Shown here: piece by piece, positions 41,101 to 51,476 of the stretch
How positions within the stretch are numbered: position 1 is the stretch's first letter
How the letters are laid out: every line of letters starts with the position of its first letter
DNA from: Symbiodinium natans
Lineage: Eukaryota; Sar; Dinophyceae; Suessiales; Symbiodiniaceae
Direction of reading: 5' to 3'
Assembly: GCA_905221605.1 (NCBI GenBank)
Contig: CAJNDS010002623.1
Coordinates: forward strand, 471,501 to 535,500
DNA: 64,000 nt
Made by a program: the position numbers and the translations under genes
Notes under the pieces: generated by a model
Told to the model about the DNA's origin: nothing
Databases searched by the model: none
What the model saw: the letters and a program-made list of their open reading frames with translations, nothing else

Positions 41101-41881
41101 ACGGCCCAATGAGCAACATGGCTGCCCACCAGGTGCTTTTGGTGTCGAAGCACTATCTGCACCGCAATAAACCACCACAGCCGACGGAGGACAAGTGGTG
41201 GAGCTAGGCCATGCAGAACTCCGCAACCTACACATCGCCGCCGACAGGCAATGCCCTGCATCTGTTGCAGCGAAACGGCCCGCTGGAATCACAGTGCATG
41301 CAAGCATGCTCAAAAAGCGGTTCCTTTTGCGCTGACTGTGATCTTTGCCAGGCTGCGTGCTGTCAAGTACAGGAGACAACGCACACAACAGCATAGCGAT
41401 GCCGGCAACAAGCCTTCACTGAATCTGACTTGCAGATGCCAGTCTCTGCTTGGGCAGTGAAGTGACACAGCTGCATTCTTGATCGTGTTTCGGGTCGTAC
41501 GTCATAGATGGGGGCTGCTAAGTGTTCTTTGGAAGACTCTCTGACGGCCCAATGAGCAACATGGCTGCCCACCAGGTGCTTTTGGTGTCGAAGCACTATC
41601 TGCACCGCAATAAACCACCACAGCCGACGGAGGACAAGTGGTGGAGCTAGGCCATGCAGAACTCCGCAACCTACACATCGCCGCCGACAGGCAATGCCCT
41701 GCATCTGTTGCAGCGAAACGGCCCGCTGGAATCACAGTGCATGCAAGCATGCTCAAAAAGCGGTTCCTTTTGCGCTGACTGTGATCTTTGCCAGGCTGCG
41801 TGCTGTCAAGTACAGGAGACAACGCACACAACAGCATAGCGATGCCGGCAACAAGCCTTCACTGAATCTGACTTGCAGATG
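38173..41881. repeat. Tandem array of a 440/443-bp unit, 8 full copies plus a 177-bp partial
   Basis: Units begin at 38173, 38613, 39053, 39496, 39936, 40376, 40819, 41262 and 41705; the last is cut after CTTGCAGATG. Copies are nearly identical. They differ at a few diagnostic sites: a 3-bp insertion (CAGAACTCC against CAGACC), GTGCGGTG against GTGAAGTG, and CGACAGG against CGACGGG, in a mosaic order. Open frames exist on both strands of each unit but shift between units (440 and 443 are both 2 mod 3), so it does not encode a repeat protein. The array contains no spliced-leader, 5S or U6 core that I can see, and it is bracketed by exons that join in phase. Confidence 0.95.
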
Positions 41882-41937
41882 TCGTGCTAGATGGTACGGC
41901 CTTGAACCCCCCGGAAACCCCCCCGAAACCCTGAAAC

Positions 41938-42002
41938 CCCGTGCGCTGCTGCCATGGCACGTCGCCGGAAAGCTCTGCCGCAGTGACAGTTGTGATGGCG
42001 GC
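41938..42002 (-). CDS. Candidate exon upstream of the 440-bp array
   Basis: 65 nt. Encodes AAITTVTAAELSGDVPWQQR. Acceptor tgcctag|G, donor GTTTCA. Confidence 0.6.
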
Positions 42003-42041
42003 CTAGGCAGTTCTAGACAGGTCAGGTGTGCTTAGTGGAGT

Positions 42042-42188
42042 AAGTTTAGGGTTTAGGGTTTAGGGTTTAGGGTTTAGGGTTTAGGGTTTAGGGCTTAGGG
42101 TTTAGGGTTTAGGGTTTAGGGTTTAGGGTTTAGGGTTTAGGGTTTAGGTTTTAGGGTTTAGGGTTTAGGGTTTAGGTTTAGGGTTTAG
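42042..42188 (+). repeat. TTTAGGG array
   Basis: About 20 units; CCCTAAA on the sense strand, upstream of the exon at 41938-42002. Confidence 0.95.
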
Positions 42189-42935
42189 AGCCTACATCGC
42201 CCTTTACTCTTAGCTCGCCTAAATGACCTGTCCTGGTCTCTGTGAACACTTGGCTTGGAGACTAGACCGAGAAACGCCCCAGAACCTCTGTGCCATGTTG
42301 GGCTACAAGTACCCGAAAGAAGATTAAAACCACTGTGAACTATCGTTACCCTGTGTATACCCCAGCTATGGGTATTTCCCAATATAGGGTGCCCAATTTT
42401 TATCCCAATGTATAACAGAAACCCCTTCAGAACCTCCAGCAAGGGTACCCCTATTTTCGGAAATCCCAATATAAGCACCCACATGAAACCCTAAACCCTA
42501 AACCCTAAACCCTAAACCCTAGCCTTAAACCCTGAACCCTAAATGCTTAACAACTCATTGGACCTACACCATGGCCAAGCTTGGCGGCTCTGAGTAAGAA
42601 AATTATGGGAACATTGGTGGTGGATGAGGGTTTAGGGTTTAGGGTTTGGGGTTTAGGGTTTAGGGTTTGGGGTTTAGGGTTTAGGGATTGGGGTTTGGGG
42701 TTTAGGATTTGGGGCGTGCTGGGCTAGAATCATCTGCGCGCAGCTGCCAGCTCTCCGAGAGTTGATGAGGGTTTAGGGTTTAGGGTTTAGGGTTTGGGGT
42801 TTAGGGTTTAGGGTTCGGGGTTTAGGGCAGCTGGCCTTCAGATCTGTGCTTCGAGATCTTCAGATCATTTATAAAGCTTAGGGTTTAAGGCTTACTGACA
42901 TCAACGGTCTGATGCTAAAGGAAACCTCTCTAAAC

Positions 42936-43066
42936 CCTAAGCCCTAAGCCCTAAGCCCTAAGCCCTAAGCCCTAAGCCCTAAGCCCTAAGCCCTGAGCCC
43001 TAAGCCCTAAAACCTAAACCCTAAACCCTAAACCCTAAACCCTAAACCCTAAACCCTAAACCCTAC
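42936..43066 (-). repeat. CCCTAAG block passing into CCCTAAA
   Basis: About ten CCCTAAG units then about eight CCCTAAA units, with a sharp change near 43012. Confidence 0.9.
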
Positions 43067-43203
43067 ACCGACAATACAGTGGAGTGCAGCGATGAGAGAG
43101 TTTCGGGGCCGTAGGCCTGAAGCCTGAACCCACGCGAAAGTATAGGAAAATCCCCGTAGCTTAGATACACTTGCCCTTGTCTAGGGGTGCGTAGGTTACT
43201 GTT

Positions 43204-43305
43204 AAACCCTAAACCCTAAACCCTAAACCCTAAACCCTAAACCCTAAACCCTAAACCCTAAACCCTAAACCCTAAACCCTAAACCCTAAACCCTAAACCC
43301 TAAAC
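43204..43305 (-). repeat. CCCTAAA array
   Basis: Fourteen perfect units, 26 bp from the donor of the exon at 43331-43402. Confidence 0.95.
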
Positions 43306-43330
43306 GTACATACACCCCACAATCCTAAAC

Positions 43331-43402
43331 CGGAAAGCTCTGACGCGATTTGCTTGGTCCAGCTGCGCGCTGCGGTACTTGGCCTTGGCTTGCGCCTGGA
43401 GC
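43331..43402 (-). CDS. Candidate exon, coiled-coil-like
   Basis: 72 nt. Encodes LQAQAKAKYRSAQLDQANRV then RAF, alanine- and glutamine-rich helix. Acceptor tctgacag|G, donor GTTTAGG. Confidence 0.65.
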
Positions 43403-43793
43403 CTGTCAGAGGATGGGTTGGTAGGGTTTAGGGTTTAGAGTCTAGGGGTTTAGGGCTTTAGGGCTCTGGGGTTTAGGGTGCAGGGTTTAGGGTTTAAGGT
43501 TTAAGGTTTTATGGTGTAGGGTTTTGGGGTTTAGTGTGTAGCTGAAGGCTCCTAGTGACTTTTTGGGTTGGCTATAGGAGGTTGTAATATACTAACCCTA
43601 AAAGGCACCACGTAGGAGCCTTTAGGTAGGAACGGGTTTAGGGATGGGTAGCTAATGACTCAAAAATAGCCGCCATAGGCGGGGGGGGGGGTTATAAGTG
43701 GGTTATAAGTACCTTCTTAGTTGGGGTATAAGTACCATGAACTCCAAGTATAGGGCTTAGCATTCATAGAGTCTAAGGTGCACCTAGAGGGTG

Positions 43794-43917
43794 GGGCCCC
43801 CTAGTTATAAGTAGAGTTATAAGGGCCCTAAATTGGGTTATAAGGACCCTAAGTTAGGTTATGAGTCCCTTAACTACAGTTAGTATAGTAAGGGGGCCCC
43901 ACCCTGTAGAGGGTAGC
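43794..43917. mobile_element. Short inverted-repeat element, family H
   Basis: Arms CTAGAGGGTGGGGCCCCCTA / AAGGGGGCCCCACCCTGTAG, with several GTTATAAG direct repeats between them. Confidence 0.65.
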
Positions 43918-44331
43918 AACCTGTTAAAAGCCTCAAAGGAGGAGGGTGTACATCAACCATTGGCATCTTCCCCTCATGAAGGTTTAGGGTTTAGGGTTTA
44001 GGGTTTAGGGTTTAGGGTTTAGGGTTTAGGGCTTAGGGTTTAGGGCTTAGGGTTTAGGGTTTAGGGTTTAGGGGGTGGTGTTTAAGGTTGCTCGTTAGGA
44101 GTTTTTGGGTTTTTAAAACTTGATGGTAGAGGAATTGGTAAGTATGGTCAGCCTAGCATGCCGCGAAAAGAAAATCAAACCCCAAACCCGCAACAACCCT
44201 TAGTCTAGACATGCCCAGGGGACTGGCAGACAAGACCACTATGATTTTAGGGTTCAGAGTTTAGGGGTTAAGGTTTAGGGGAGCATGACGTAGAACCCCA
44301 AGTCCCAAAAGCCGAAAGGCCAGGGCAATAA

Positions 44332-44664
44332 TTAGGTTTTATGGCCTTGGAAACAGATCGACTTCTCGGAAATGGTCAGCCGATAGTTGACCGACTGAAA
44401 CGAGGGGTCCACTCCACGTGCTACCCAGCTGCTCCCTGCGGCGTGAGTCCTGTGGTAGATCATAAGCGCGGTCATTCCATCGTACTTCGCCATCCCCTCG
44501 TGGTCACCCGGAACAGTGGGTGCGGCTGCCCTCTCCTCGTTCAGCCCGACCCGGAACATGGAAACGTGGGACCTTGGCTCCACGACTTGGATGTGGGCCA
44601 GCGACACGATGCACTTGCCAGACCCGTTCCAGATCGAATTACCCCTAAGGGCCGAAGTTCCCAC
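44332..44664 (-). other. GC-rich segment open on both strands
   Basis: 110 codons are open on minus (MAKYDGMTALMIYHRTHAAG) and 162 on plus (44341-44829). No splice borders or family are clear. It could be an exon, a decayed retroelement piece or chance in GC-rich DNA. Confidence 0.25.
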
Positions 44665-44720
44665 ATGTATGGGGGTAGCCGGCCTCTAAACCCTCAACCC
44701 GAAAACCTCAAGCCTAAAGC

Positions 44721-44775
44721 CTGCAGAATGCCTGAGCCACGGCTCATAACAAAGCTGCCCGAGTCCCTTCGTAGC
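44721..44775 (-). CDS. Candidate exon, gene unknown
   Basis: 55 nt. Encodes LRRDSGSFVMSRGSGILQ. Acceptor cctgag|G, donor GC (GCTTTAGG). A second frame is also open. Confidence 0.5.
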
Positions 44776-45576
44776 CTCAGGCCCCCCATCCACACACCTA
44801 CAAGCCCTCTAATTGGCACCGGGGTTTAGGGTTTACGGCGTAGACCTTGGGCAGGGTTCCCTGCATCCCCACGTTTACGGTTTAGGGTTTAGCGTACAAT
44901 GGGTGTTGGGTACATAAGGGGGGGAGGGGGAGCTCTGATTTGGCAAAAACCACCCTTTTAGACCAATTGAACCACTTTAAGCCTTATTTTAGAGAGGGAC
45001 AAGCTCCACATGCTCGTCGGCCTTAAAACCCTTTGAAAAAATGTGTTTATAGGGCCCCTTATAACCCCAACAAGGAACATAAAAAACAACTCCCAAAGCC
45101 AACCTACTTCAGAACAACCTGGCGATGGTTCCTCTTACTCGGATCGCCAGTAAGCTAGGAACAAAAAAGTGCGACCTTGTTGGTTTAATCTAGAGCCACA
45201 AGTAGCCCGGGATCAAAAAAAGCTACCTTTGTTGGTTTCAAGGGCCTTCTACCCTTGTTGGTTTAAAGGGGCTTGTAAACCTACAAAGAGGGAATAAAGG
45301 GCCTCCTGCGTCCTAGAAAGAAGGATCCTAAACCCCTAGAAGGAAATTGGGCTACGGCCCAGGAGTGTGTTAAGAAATTTTATGAATTAAGAAATCTGGA
45401 CCTGGACCGGCCACACATTTTAAAATCCAGGGCCTCGCGGGCTCGCCCCAAAAAATTCCGCCGAGGAAGTATTAAGTAACGTTCTCTGTCATATTTACCA
45501 AGAACCCAAGAAACTGCAAGCCTCAAACCCTCTAATCCCTTAAGCCCCGTAGTCTCAACCTAAAGCCTCTGCAAAA

Positions 45577-45755
45577 AGAGGCCCGGCACAAAAAGTCACC
45601 TTTTTTGGGGTGCTTGGGGCCGGAAAGGCCCAAAAAAGGTGACTTTTTGTGCCGGGCTCTTGCGGGGAAGAGGCCCGGCACAAAAGTCACCTTTTTTGAG
45701 GTGTTTCAGGCCGGAAAGGCCCAAAAAAGGTGACTTTTTGTGCCGGGCCTCTTCC
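45577..45755. repeat. Two tandem long hairpins (palindromes of about 85 bp)
   Basis: Each unit runs AGAGGCCCGGCACAAAAAGT... and returns ...ACTTTTTGTGCCGGGCTCTT, giving a stem of about 33 bp with a GGCCGGAAAGGCC mini-hairpin at its tip. The two units are joined by GCGGGGA. It sits at the start of a TTTAGGG array. Confidence 0.85.
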
Positions 45756-45759
45756 CCGC

Positions 45760-45855
45760 GTTTAGGGTTTAGGGTTTAGGGTTTAGGGTTTAGGGTGTAG
45801 GGTTTAGGGTTTAGGGTTTAGGGTTTAGGGTTTAGGGTTTAGGGTTTAGGGTTTA
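45760..45855 (+). repeat. TTTAGGG array
   Basis: Thirteen units directly after the double hairpin. Confidence 0.95.
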
Positions 45856-45943
45856 GAGCTTAGAGCACACCGAAAAGCTCTACACTGGTGAGTTACATGT
45901 TCCCCAACTCTGTCCCCCCTATACTCACCTCTAATCAACCCTC

Positions 45944-46053
45944 GAATAAGAAATATATTTCAGGGTCTGGTTCAAACCTAGCTTTCTTATTTCCATTTGG
46001 GGTTTTAAGAAATTTCGAAACCCTGGCTGAAAAAGGCAGATTTCTTATTAGAA
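45944..46053. mobile_element. Short inverted-repeat element, family I
   Basis: AATAAGAAATATATTTCAGG at the left; ATTTCTTATT at the right with the pair GGGTC...GAAACCCTGGCTG inside. Only one clear copy. Confidence 0.55.
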
Positions 46054-46231
46054 GCCTCAGCCGTATACTGGGGCAGCCTTTGCTTCAAGGCCCAGAAGAT
46101 CCCACAGCAAAATTTGCACACCCATGCCTTAAACCAGAAGTCCTAAACCCTAACCCTAAACCCTAAACCCTAAACCCTAAACCCTAAAACCTAAAACCTA
46201 AACCCTAAACCCTAAACCCTAAACCCTAAAC

Positions 46232-46291
46232 CCCGTGATGGTCTTGAGTGCCGGACGGCGGCGGCCGCTGTGGTGGGTAGAGAGGTTTGTC
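46232..46291 (-). CDS. Candidate exon, proline-rich
   Basis: 60 nt. Encodes DKPLYPPQRPPPSGTQDHHG. Acceptor ttcgag|G, donor GTTTAGGG. It joins in phase after the exon at 46686-46751. Confidence 0.6.
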
Positions 46292-46443
46292 CTCGAAGGT
46301 ATGCAGCCGTCAGGACGAGCCAGAAATGAACCTAAACCCTAGACCCTAACCCTAAACCCTAAAGCCTAAAACCCTGAACCCATGAAGTTTAAGTCGCAAG
46401 ACATGACCCCTGAACCCTAAACCCTAAACCGAAGGCTTCCCCA

Positions 46444-46546
46444 CTTGGGATGTTCCCCCTGTATGCTATCAGCTATCAGTCCTTCACAGGGGCTACAGTA
46501 CCCCCTACCATAATCCCTACTAAGGACTAAGGGGCAACATCCCAAG
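46444..46546. mobile_element. Short inverted-repeat element, family A
   Basis: CTTGGGATGTTCCCCCTGTA to GGGGCAACATCCCAAG. A second, partial right arm (46551-46590) follows directly, as if the right half had duplicated. Confidence 0.75.
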
Positions 46547-46685
46547 CTTCCCAAACATGATTATAATCCCTATTAAGGACTGGGCAAGCTTCCCAAAAAT
46601 CAGAGCGGCCCTAACCCTGAACCCTAAGGGTTTAGGGTTTAGGGTTTAGGGTTTAGGGTTTAGGGCTACGGGCCCCTGGCACGAC

Positions 46686-46751
46686 CTCCGCTCCGAGCCG
46701 GCCGGCGATGAAGAACGCAAGCATGGTCAGAACCTCGACAGGCCAATGGAG
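46686..46751 (-). CDS. Candidate exon with a membrane segment
   Basis: 66 nt. Encodes LHWPVEVLTMLAFFIAGRLG, one probable transmembrane helix. Acceptor atgcag|C, donor GTCGTG. Confidence 0.6.
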
Positions 46752-46779
46752 CTGCATTGCTTGTTTCCACGCCCCAACC

Positions 46780-46882
46780 CTAAACCCTAAACCCTGAACC
46801 CTAAACCCTAAACCCTAAACCCCAAACCCTAAACCCTAAACCCTAAACCCTGAACCCTAAACCCTAAACCTAAACCCTCAAC
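46780..46882 (-). repeat. CCCTAAA array between two candidate exons
   Basis: About 15 units between the exons at 46686-46751 and 46883-46919, forming most of a 131-bp intron. Confidence 0.9.
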
Positions 46883-46919
46883 CCTGTTTGTATGTGGGCT
46901 GGAGCTGTGGAAGTCGGAG
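46883..46919 (-). CDS. Candidate short exon
   Basis: 37 nt, LRLPQLQPTYKQ. Acceptor ttcaag|C, donor GTTGAGGG. The phase does not fit the next exon (46686-46751), so one border is wrong or an exon is missing. Confidence 0.45.
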
Positions 46920-48101
46920 CTTGAAGGGTTCCGGGTCTAGGATCTAGGGCTAAGTTTAGGGTTCAGGGTTTCAGGGTCCATTGTTTGCGGGCTTAGGGTT
47001 CAGGTTTTTTGGGGTTAAGGTTTTCTGAGAATTACGGGCCATTCAAGGTTCGAGTTTGCCTCTCAGACCACGGCAGGATTCGGACTGTTTAGGGCTGTGG
47101 GGTTTTCGCTGTGCGGTCTAGGCTAAAGCCGTATAATGATCTGACATCCAAGGGTAGTTCCACGGGCAGTTCATAGGGTTACCACAAGGCTTCCGAAGTA
47201 TGGGCACTTGAGTTTTGTAGGGCAGATAAGCGGTATACAAGGGGCCCCCTTCTAAGGGTCGATACTAAGGGACCATGAAACTACCCCGACTACCAACCTA
47301 CGAGTAGGAAAAGAGTTTTGGCCCAGGTGCTCTTCTAGGGTTTAGGGTTTAGGGTTCAAAGTTCAGGGTTTAGAGTTTAGAGTTTAGGGTTGGGGTTAAG
47401 GGTTTAGGGTTTAGGGTTAAGGGTTAAGGGATGGGCTAGTCTGACTTGAGCCACACTGAAAGCAACACATCACGATCCATGAAGCCAATGACCCTCATTC
47501 CTCTATGTGCAGGGAGCAGTCTGGAGTAGAAGAACATGGTCTCATACTCGAAAAAGCCCCGCACCCGGTTGATGGAAACTTGACACAACCTAACCCCACG
47601 ATGTTTGTAAAGGAGCCCCCATATACATGTATGCCCAATGACAAGACAGCAGTGCAGCAAGGGCCGGGCCAAGGGAACGCCGACCAACGTGAACAACATA
47701 AGTGTCCCATCGCTGACGGACATCGCCGCTGACGCTCCTCAAGGCAGCCAACGGAATCTTCTGAGACAGACCCTAGAGCGTGCTAGGATACCTACTCAGA
47801 AAGGGTTATAGCTAGGATCCTATAGAGTTGTAAACTTAGTAGCCCAGTAACCATATTCTTAATAAGGGCACCCTTTTTTTGGTTGCCTATTTTATAAGGG
47901 AACCAGAACCAAAAAACGGGAAAAGGGTACCACTGGGCTACCAAGTGAAGGATAAACAGTTTCGGCCTTCGACCGCCACACGTAGGCATCACAGTCACAG
48001 GAACACGCCGCCTCGAACACTTTTACCCGACCCTGGGCTCAGCCAAAAGCAGAAACTGCGTAACCCTATGCCCTATAAAACCTAAACCCTAAACCCTAAA
48101 C
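46920..48101. other. Mixed intronic-looking segment
   Basis: Degenerate repeat to 47010, unique sequence, a minus-strand frame of 95 codons (47436-47723, hydrophobic, no clear splice borders) and a family E element. No supported exon. Confidence 0.35.
47835..47945. mobile_element. Short inverted-repeat element, family E (best copy)
   Basis: CTTAGTAGCCCAGTAACC / GGTACCACTGGGCTACCAAG, 111 bp. Confidence 0.75.
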
Positions 48102-48161
48102 CCTTGCGACATCCAAGCTCCAATCTGGTCGCCTTCCCCTCCTGCCCCAACCCCCCGGGTC
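48102..48161 (-). CDS. Candidate exon, gene unknown
   Basis: 60 nt. Encodes PGGLGQEGKATRLELGCRK. Acceptor acgag|G, donor GTTTAGGG. A further short exon (TLCSDLFS, donor GTAGTA) may lie near 48235-48258. Confidence 0.5.
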
Positions 48162-48605
48162 CTCGTCGACTGCGCGACGGTCAGTTCAAGTGCTTGGCCG
48201 GACTACATGGATGAGAAACGCTTACTACGCTGAAGAGGTCTGAGCAGAGCGTCTGCAGGCATCCATTCGGCTTTTCACCCCTAGGATTTAGGGTTTAGGG
48301 TTTAGGGTTTAGGGTTTCGGGTTTAGGGTTTGGGGACCTGTGAATGGGCCTAATTATCCAGAACAAAAAGTCACCTACAGTGTACAACATCGATGTATTC
48401 GAACCATCGGTGCTGAAGAGGGCTTAATATCCCCAAACCCTAAACCCTAAACAATATTACCCTATAACCCTATAACCCTATAACCCTATAACCCTATAAC
48501 CCGAAAACCCCTATCCCTGGCGAGTTTCATAGCAAGGCACAGGTGAGTCCCCCAAAAGCTGGACGTCTTCCGCACGCCCCACAACGCTGGGATGCAAAAC
48601 CTAAC

Positions 48606-48647
48606 CAGGGTTGATGGAGCGCCAGGTCTGTCATGCCATGTGTCGCC
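48606..48647 (-). CDS. Candidate exon, gene unknown
   Basis: 42 nt, GDTWHDRPGAPSTL. CCCTAACCTCAAAG|G acceptor, donor GTTAGG. Confidence 0.45.
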
Positions 48648-49369
48648 CTTTGAGGTTAGGGTTTAGGGTTTAGGGTTAGGGTTTAGGGTTTAGGGTTTGG
48701 GGTTTAGGGTTTACGGTTTAGGGTTTAGGGTTCAGGGTTCAGGGTTCAGGGTTTAGGGTTTAGGGTTTAGGGTAGTACACCTGAACCTATCTACGAAGTG
48801 TCATACATCTGTCTGGCAGTGTTCCCGCGAAGCATAAACCCAAACTCCCCCCCCCCTCCTCGCCGCCTAAACAGGATCCAAAACCCCCTAAAACCCTAGA
48901 CCCCGCGGCAATTAATTTCGCCTCCCCAGACAGGGTAAAACCCTGAGCCCTGACCTTTAATTTGATAGACCCCAACACAGCAAGTCGATGACCCCGCGCC
49001 AAGCTGTTTCGTCACCCACGAGACTCTGCGCGCTTCGCAATCCCCTGGCATGGCTGCTGGGTGGAACAACGCTTGGTGCGTGTTTCTTCGGGTAGTTACA
49101 TGCTGTTCAAGATGGGCCCTTACTTTGGAAGCGCTTATGCACCCCTTATATACCCTATGAAACCTACGGGCCTATTAACAAAGTCTCGCTTACGGTCAGT
49201 ACGGCACAGGCACAAACCTTCATGTACAGCGTTTAGGGTTTAGGGCTGGGAGCTCAGAGCCGGAGAGTTTAGCGTTAAGGGTCCCTAAACTCTACACCCA
49301 GAACCCTGAACCCTGAACCCTAAACCCTGAATCCTAAACTACCGCGCCTTGCACGGGGGCCCAGTCTAC

Positions 49370-49409
49370 CAAGCTGGCGTCCCAGGCACCACTGGCTGCT
49401 CTGAGCCTG
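49370..49409 (-). CDS. Candidate exon, gene unknown
   Basis: 40 nt, QAQSSQWCLGRQL. Acceptor ttgccttcag|C, donor GTAGAC. Confidence 0.45.
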
Positions 49410-49439
49410 CTGAAGGCAAGGCATGTTTTGTTGCTTTGG

Positions 49440-50190
49440 TGCTTTCAGGGTTTTAGGTTTCAGGGTTTAGGGAAGCTACATGGCCGGATTTTTTTTCGCT
49501 GAAACGATCAAGCCGGCTGGACGGGTTGGGCTTTGTAAACCATAATATCTTACAGAATGCATTATATGCAGTCTTGCATATCGGCCTCAATAGTAACGTA
49601 ATACAACATATACTGTGAAATATGTCATACATTTTTTACAATAGGCCTGTCAACCCTTTTTCCCCAGATATGCTGACTGAATCTTTGAAGCCCGAAAAAA
49701 ACCGAACACCTGCACCCTCGATTAATATTCGGCCACGCAGGGGCCGAAACGTTCTTAACACGCAAAACCTCAAACCCTTTCTTGAGGTTCTATAGACCCA
49801 AAGATTCACGTCTACAGTATACAGTCAAGGGTCTTACAGGGTCTCCTGTAGTAGCTTAGGGCCTATACTATACCGGCACCATGGGCTCATAGGGAGTTTG
49901 GGGCGATAAATGTCACAGGGAAGTTACATGGAATCGTCACCGAACCGCCAGAATCTGCAAACCAAGCCGAACCGTCAGCACGATGTCGTCAAGAATGCCG
50001 CACGGAATCCATACAGCAAACCCTGATCCTGCAACCGGCAACCTCTGAATGCCCCCCCACCCCCCCCAAAAAAAAACTAAAAACAAAAACCAAAAAACAA
50101 ACCAAGAAGCAGAGTTTTTGGATTTTAAGCTAGACCCTCGCCCCCTACGAGCCAGAAAGAAGCCGTCAAGCCCTGAAGCCCCGGCCCTAG
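49440..50190. other. Mostly unique segment without repeats
   Basis: AT-richer than its surroundings around 49530-49740, with an A/C-rich tract at 50050-50105. I see no gene. Confidence 0.4.
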
Positions 50191-50294
50191 ATCAGGTCCT
50201 AAACCCTAAACCTAAACCCTAAACCCTGAACCCTAAACCCTAAACCCCGAACCCTAAACCCTAAACCCTAAACCCCAAACCCTGAAGCCTCAGC

Positions 50295-50349
50295 CCTTGA
50301 TCCGGCCAGCCTTCTGTGGAAGGGTCGGGGAGGTTGGGCATGGCTGGAG
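50295..50349 (-). CDS. Candidate exon, gene unknown
   Basis: 55 nt. Encodes LQPCPTSPTLPQKAGRIK. Acceptor gctgcag|C, donor GC (GCTGAG). Confidence 0.45.
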
Positions 50350-50362
50350 CTGCAGCCTCTGA

Positions 50363-50430
50363 GGGTTTAGGGTTTAGGGTTTAGGGTTTAGGGTTTAGGG
50401 TTTAGGGTTTAGGGTTTAGGGTTTAGGGTT
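50363..50430 (+). repeat. TTTAGGG array
   Basis: Nine to ten units, 13 bp from the acceptor side of the exon at 50295-50349. Confidence 0.95.
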
Positions 50431-51373
50431 GGAGGAGCCCTTCAAGGGTTAACCGGCTCAGGTTGTGCGGGCGATGGTGTGTCGGGGGGTTTAGGGTTTA
50501 GGATTTAGGGTTTAGGGACGGGGAGCAAGGCGGGCTGAGGCAGCAAGGGGCTTGGAAGTTGCAGGGTCTGGGGCCTTGGGGTGTTGGGGGCGTGGTTGAT
50601 TTTGGGCCTTTTGGGTACTAAAAGACAAATTTGATAAGGCTGGCCTGTCATTTGGGGTTGAAGAGCCCCGACGCAAGCTACATACAGTTGGGGGTTCTAG
50701 AGTACCCGAAAGAACGGGATTAGGGTTTAGGGCCTTAGAATCATTGGACATATGAACCCTTTAACGAAACCGTATCTAAGCCCTAGAAAGCCTTGGGGTT
50801 TAGGGTTTAGGGGTTTAGGGGTTTAGGGGTTTAGGGGTTTAGGGGTTTAGGGGTTTAGCGGTTTAGGGGTTTAGGGGTTACGGGTTTGGGGCTTAGGGTC
50901 ACCCTAAGCCCGAAGGTAAAGCCCATGCGGCCGAGCCTGCCCTGCTCCCAGCACAGGGTGGGGAACCATTGGTGCAGGGCCGCAGTCGGGCTGCACGTAG
51001 CTCCTCAGGAGGGTTTCGTGCGGTTTAGGGTTTAGGGTTTAGGGTTTAGGGTTTAAGGTTTAGGGTTTAGGGTTTAGGGTTTGGGGGGTGGGGAAGCAAG
51101 TCTACAGCTTCTGGTAGGGTCTAGAGGAGTTTCGGGTTGACGGTAAAGTTAGGGCTTAGGGGCCAGGGCTGCTTTCGAAATCTGCAGGCAGCTTAGGTCC
51201 TAAACCGTTTAGGCTCCCCCCCTCCTCGGGCCGAACTGGGAAGAAAACAGGGCGCCCTGTTGTTTGGAGGTTTATAGGGTGGACCTAATCTGCACAGAGG
51301 AGAATACACGTAGCCTGGGCCTCAAGAAGTGGAGACGTGCAACAACCCCCTCCCCCCCCCCCACCCAAATCAC

Positions 51374-51407
51374 CCAGCCAAGGCACACTTGGCCCGAAAA
51401 GTGGGGC
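51374..51407 (-). CDS. Candidate exon behind a 31-nt poly-C tract
   Basis: 34 nt, APLFGPSVPWL. Acceptor ttgctcag|G, donor GTGATT. On the sense strand C31 (51444-51474) lies about 36 nt upstream of the acceptor. Confidence 0.5.
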
Positions 51408-51441
51408 CTGAGCAATGGTAGTCCACCGAAGTCGGAGGGTA

Positions 51442-51443
<2 letters not shown>

Positions 51444-51474
<31 letters not shown>
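51444..51474. repeat. Homopolymer G31 (C31 on the sense strand)
   Basis: Pure run of 31. Other long runs are C27 at 33199-33225, G29 at 37926-37954, G22 at 15298-15319 and G18 at 54483-54500. Confidence 0.95.

Positions 51475-51476
<2 letters not shown>

Noticed and set aside
38173-41881. Cys-rich small proteins (60-113 codons) encoded by every 440-bp unit on both strands, or a CRISPR-like array
   Set aside because: The frames shift from unit to unit, overlap on both strands and depend on unit copying. There is no spacer/repeat structure.
38173-41881. Tandem spliced-leader, 5S rRNA or U6 gene array
   Set aside because: I looked for the leader core CCATTTTGGCTCAAG and familiar 5S and U6 motifs in the unit and found none.
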